From Thermoplasmata archaeon (lineage in GTDB: Archaea; Thermoplasmatota; Thermoplasmata; UBA10834), in assembly GCA_013331315.1 (NCBI GenBank), contig DUGQ01000152.1:1-6429 (forward strand): a stretch of DNA of 6,429 nucleotides. The letters run 5' to 3'. This document shows positions 5,826 through 6,429 of the stretch, piece after piece. A model generated the notes under the pieces. That model worked only from the letters and a program-made list of their open reading frames with translations. It searched no databases and was not told where the DNA came from. The first letter of the stretch is position 1; each line of letters begins with the position of its first letter. Position numbers and translations under genes: made by a program.

Positions 5826-5833
5826 CTAAATAC
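5826..5833 (+). promoter_or_regulatory. Weak TATA-like element of the DUF211 gene
   Basis: CTAAATAC, preceded by an A-rich stretch (GAAAAGAA), predicts a transcription start near 5857 and a leader of about 20 nt. AGGGA (5864-5868), 8 bases before the GTG, may serve as a weak Shine-Dalgarno. CAAATATG at 5794-5801 is a second AT-rich candidate but would need a leader of roughly 50 nt. Confidence 0.35.
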
Positions 5834-5839
5834 GAAGAC

Positions 5840-5866
5840 CTCGTAGTCCTCGAAGTACTCGGCAGG
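5840..5866 (+). repeat. Three tandem 9-base units beginning CTCG before the DUF211 start
   Basis: CTCGTAGTC, CTCGAAGTA and CTCGGCAGG follow one another without gaps. The first two agree at 7 of 9 positions; the third keeps CTCG and little more. They span the predicted transcription start and leader of the DUF211 gene, so an operator is conceivable, but a stretch this short can arise by chance. Confidence 0.3.
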
Positions 5867-5876
5867 GAATGCGCAA

Positions 5877-6167
5877 GTGACAGAGATAAAGAGGTTAGTC
5901 CTCGATGTGCTGAAACCCCACCATCCGACGATAATCGAGATGGCGCGGAGGATAAGTGTTTTGAAGGGAGTCTCCGGCGTGAACTGCACGCTGGAGGAAG
6001 TGGACCGGGAGACGGAGAGCGTCAAGATAACTATCGAGGGCTTGTCGATAGACTTCGACAGCATCGAGGAGACGATCTCTGACTGCGGAGCGGTCATACA
6101 CTCCGTCGACAGCGTCTCCGCCGGCAAGCAACTGGTGGAAGAGGTGGAGACCCCGCAGGACAGGTAG
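5877..6167 (+). CDS. DUF211 family protein (small archaeal ferredoxin-like fold protein)
   Basis: 96 residues, the normal size of the family (PF02680). Diagnostic features are [10 protein letters not shown] (6-15) at the N-terminus, [13 protein letters not shown] (31-43), a mid beta strand VKITIEG (49-55), and SVDSVSAGK (76-84) near the C-terminus. The alternating strands and helices fit the ferredoxin-like alpha/beta fold known from structures of this family, which assemble into oligomers; the biological role is unknown. Start: GTG 5877, since no ATG, GTG or TTG lies in frame between it and the stop at 5844-5846, and family members begin a few residues before the LVLDVLKP motif. It is divergent from nnr across the longest intergenic gap of the window (150 bp) and ends 7 bp from the stop of the facing srp19. 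No cysteine motif or membrane segment. Confidence 0.93.
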   Translation: MTEIKRLVLDVLKPHHPTIIEMARRISVLKGVSGVNCTLEEVDRETESVKITIEGLSIDFDSIEETISDCGAVIHSVDSVSAGKQLVEEVETPQDR

Positions 6168-6174
6168 CCGACGC

Positions 6175-6429
6175 TCACTCCTTCGGAAGCGCCCTCAATT
6201 TCTCCGAGACCTTGGCCACGAGCTCAGTCTTCTTCATCTTAGGCTCGACCAAGACTCTACCCTCCCTCCTGAACCAGAATCTGGGATAGGCCCTCTCGAG
6301 CTCGAGTATGCAGTCCAGCCCGAGAGCCCTCGCGGCGTCATAGACCATCCTCGCCGACGGCGCCTCGACAGCGTCCTTCTTCGGGATTCTCCGGCCTGAG
6401 GCGCGGCTTACCCTGGAGTCGAAGTACGA
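6175..6429 (-). CDS. srp19: Signal recognition particle 19 kDa protein SRP19 (partial, N-terminus outside the window)
   Basis: The window end holds 84 C-terminal codons and a TGA (6175-6177); the start lies beyond base 6429, probably by only about 10 codons, because archaeal SRP19 begins shortly before the YFDSR motif seen here at residues 2-6 of the fragment. SRP19 binds the tips of helices 6 and 8 of the 7S RNA and shapes it for SRP54 binding during co-translational membrane targeting. Seen: YFDSRVSRASGRRIPKKDAV (2-21), the RNA-binding basic loop, AARALGL (33-39), YPRFWFRREGRVLVEP (48-63) and a basic C-terminus (KMKKTELVAKV). The order and spacing match the family throughout. It is convergent with the DUF211 gene, with 7 bp between stop codons. 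Confidence 0.95.
   Translation of the reverse strand, partial: SYFDSRVSRASGRRIPKKDAVEAPSARMVYDAARALGLDCILELERAYPRFWFRREGRVLVEPKMKKTELVAKVSEKLRALPKE

Noticed and set aside
5753..6178. Minus-strand open frame (141 codons) opposite the DUF211 gene
   Set aside because: The DUF211 protein on the plus strand is unmistakable; the antisense product has no family features and covers the promoter gap.
1..6429. Mobile elements, CRISPR arrays, toxin-antitoxin or phage genes
   Set aside because: No transposase or integrase motifs, no direct-repeat/spacer pattern, and no small gene pairs; all strong frames are explained by housekeeping or conserved archaeal families.

Overview
The window is a gene-dense, GC-rich stretch (about 60-65% GC by eye) of an archaeal chromosome, most likely euryarchaeal in the broad sense and possibly Thermoplasmatota-like. 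Archaeal origin rests on four things: a C-terminal SRP19 fragment (SRP19 occurs in archaea and eukaryotes, not bacteria), a DUF211 protein (an essentially archaeal family), TATA-box-like elements about 27 bp upstream of starts that lack Shine-Dalgarno sequences (leaderless genes), and an FtsZ with an archaeal-looking short acidic tail. The finer placement is a guess from the style of the multi-zinc-ribbon protein and the GC content.

Layout from left to right: ftsZ (+, start at the very edge of the window) faces a minus-strand gene for a 339-residue RING/PHD-like plus six-zinc-ribbon protein, with a perfect 9-bp hairpin between them. That gene is divergent from a plus-strand gene for a 177-residue [4Fe-4S] protein (DUF2148), and the two appear to share one TATA patch. 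The Fe-S gene converges, with a 7-bp gap, on a minus-strand operon that reads nnr (bifunctional NAD(P)H-hydrate repair), then a YfcE/MJ0936-type metallophosphoesterase, then a second, unrelated-looking COG1407-type metallophosphoesterase. Divergent from nnr is a DUF211 gene (+), which converges with a 7-bp gap on srp19 (-), cut by the window end.

Most genes are housekeeping: cell division (ftsZ), protein targeting (srp19) and repair of damaged nicotinamide cofactors (nnr). The operon suggests, as inference only, that the two phosphoesterases act on nucleotides or phosphorylated metabolites near the NAD(P)HX repair step. The least ordinary item is the zinc protein: an eight-ligand C4HC3 RING/PHD-like module, a short helical-hairpin linker, and three 56-57 residue repeats that each contain two zinc ribbons of different type. 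I saw no mobile element, CRISPR array, tRNA, rRNA or phage gene. No stretch over 300 bases lacks a gene; the longest intergenic region is 150 bp, between nnr and the DUF211 gene.
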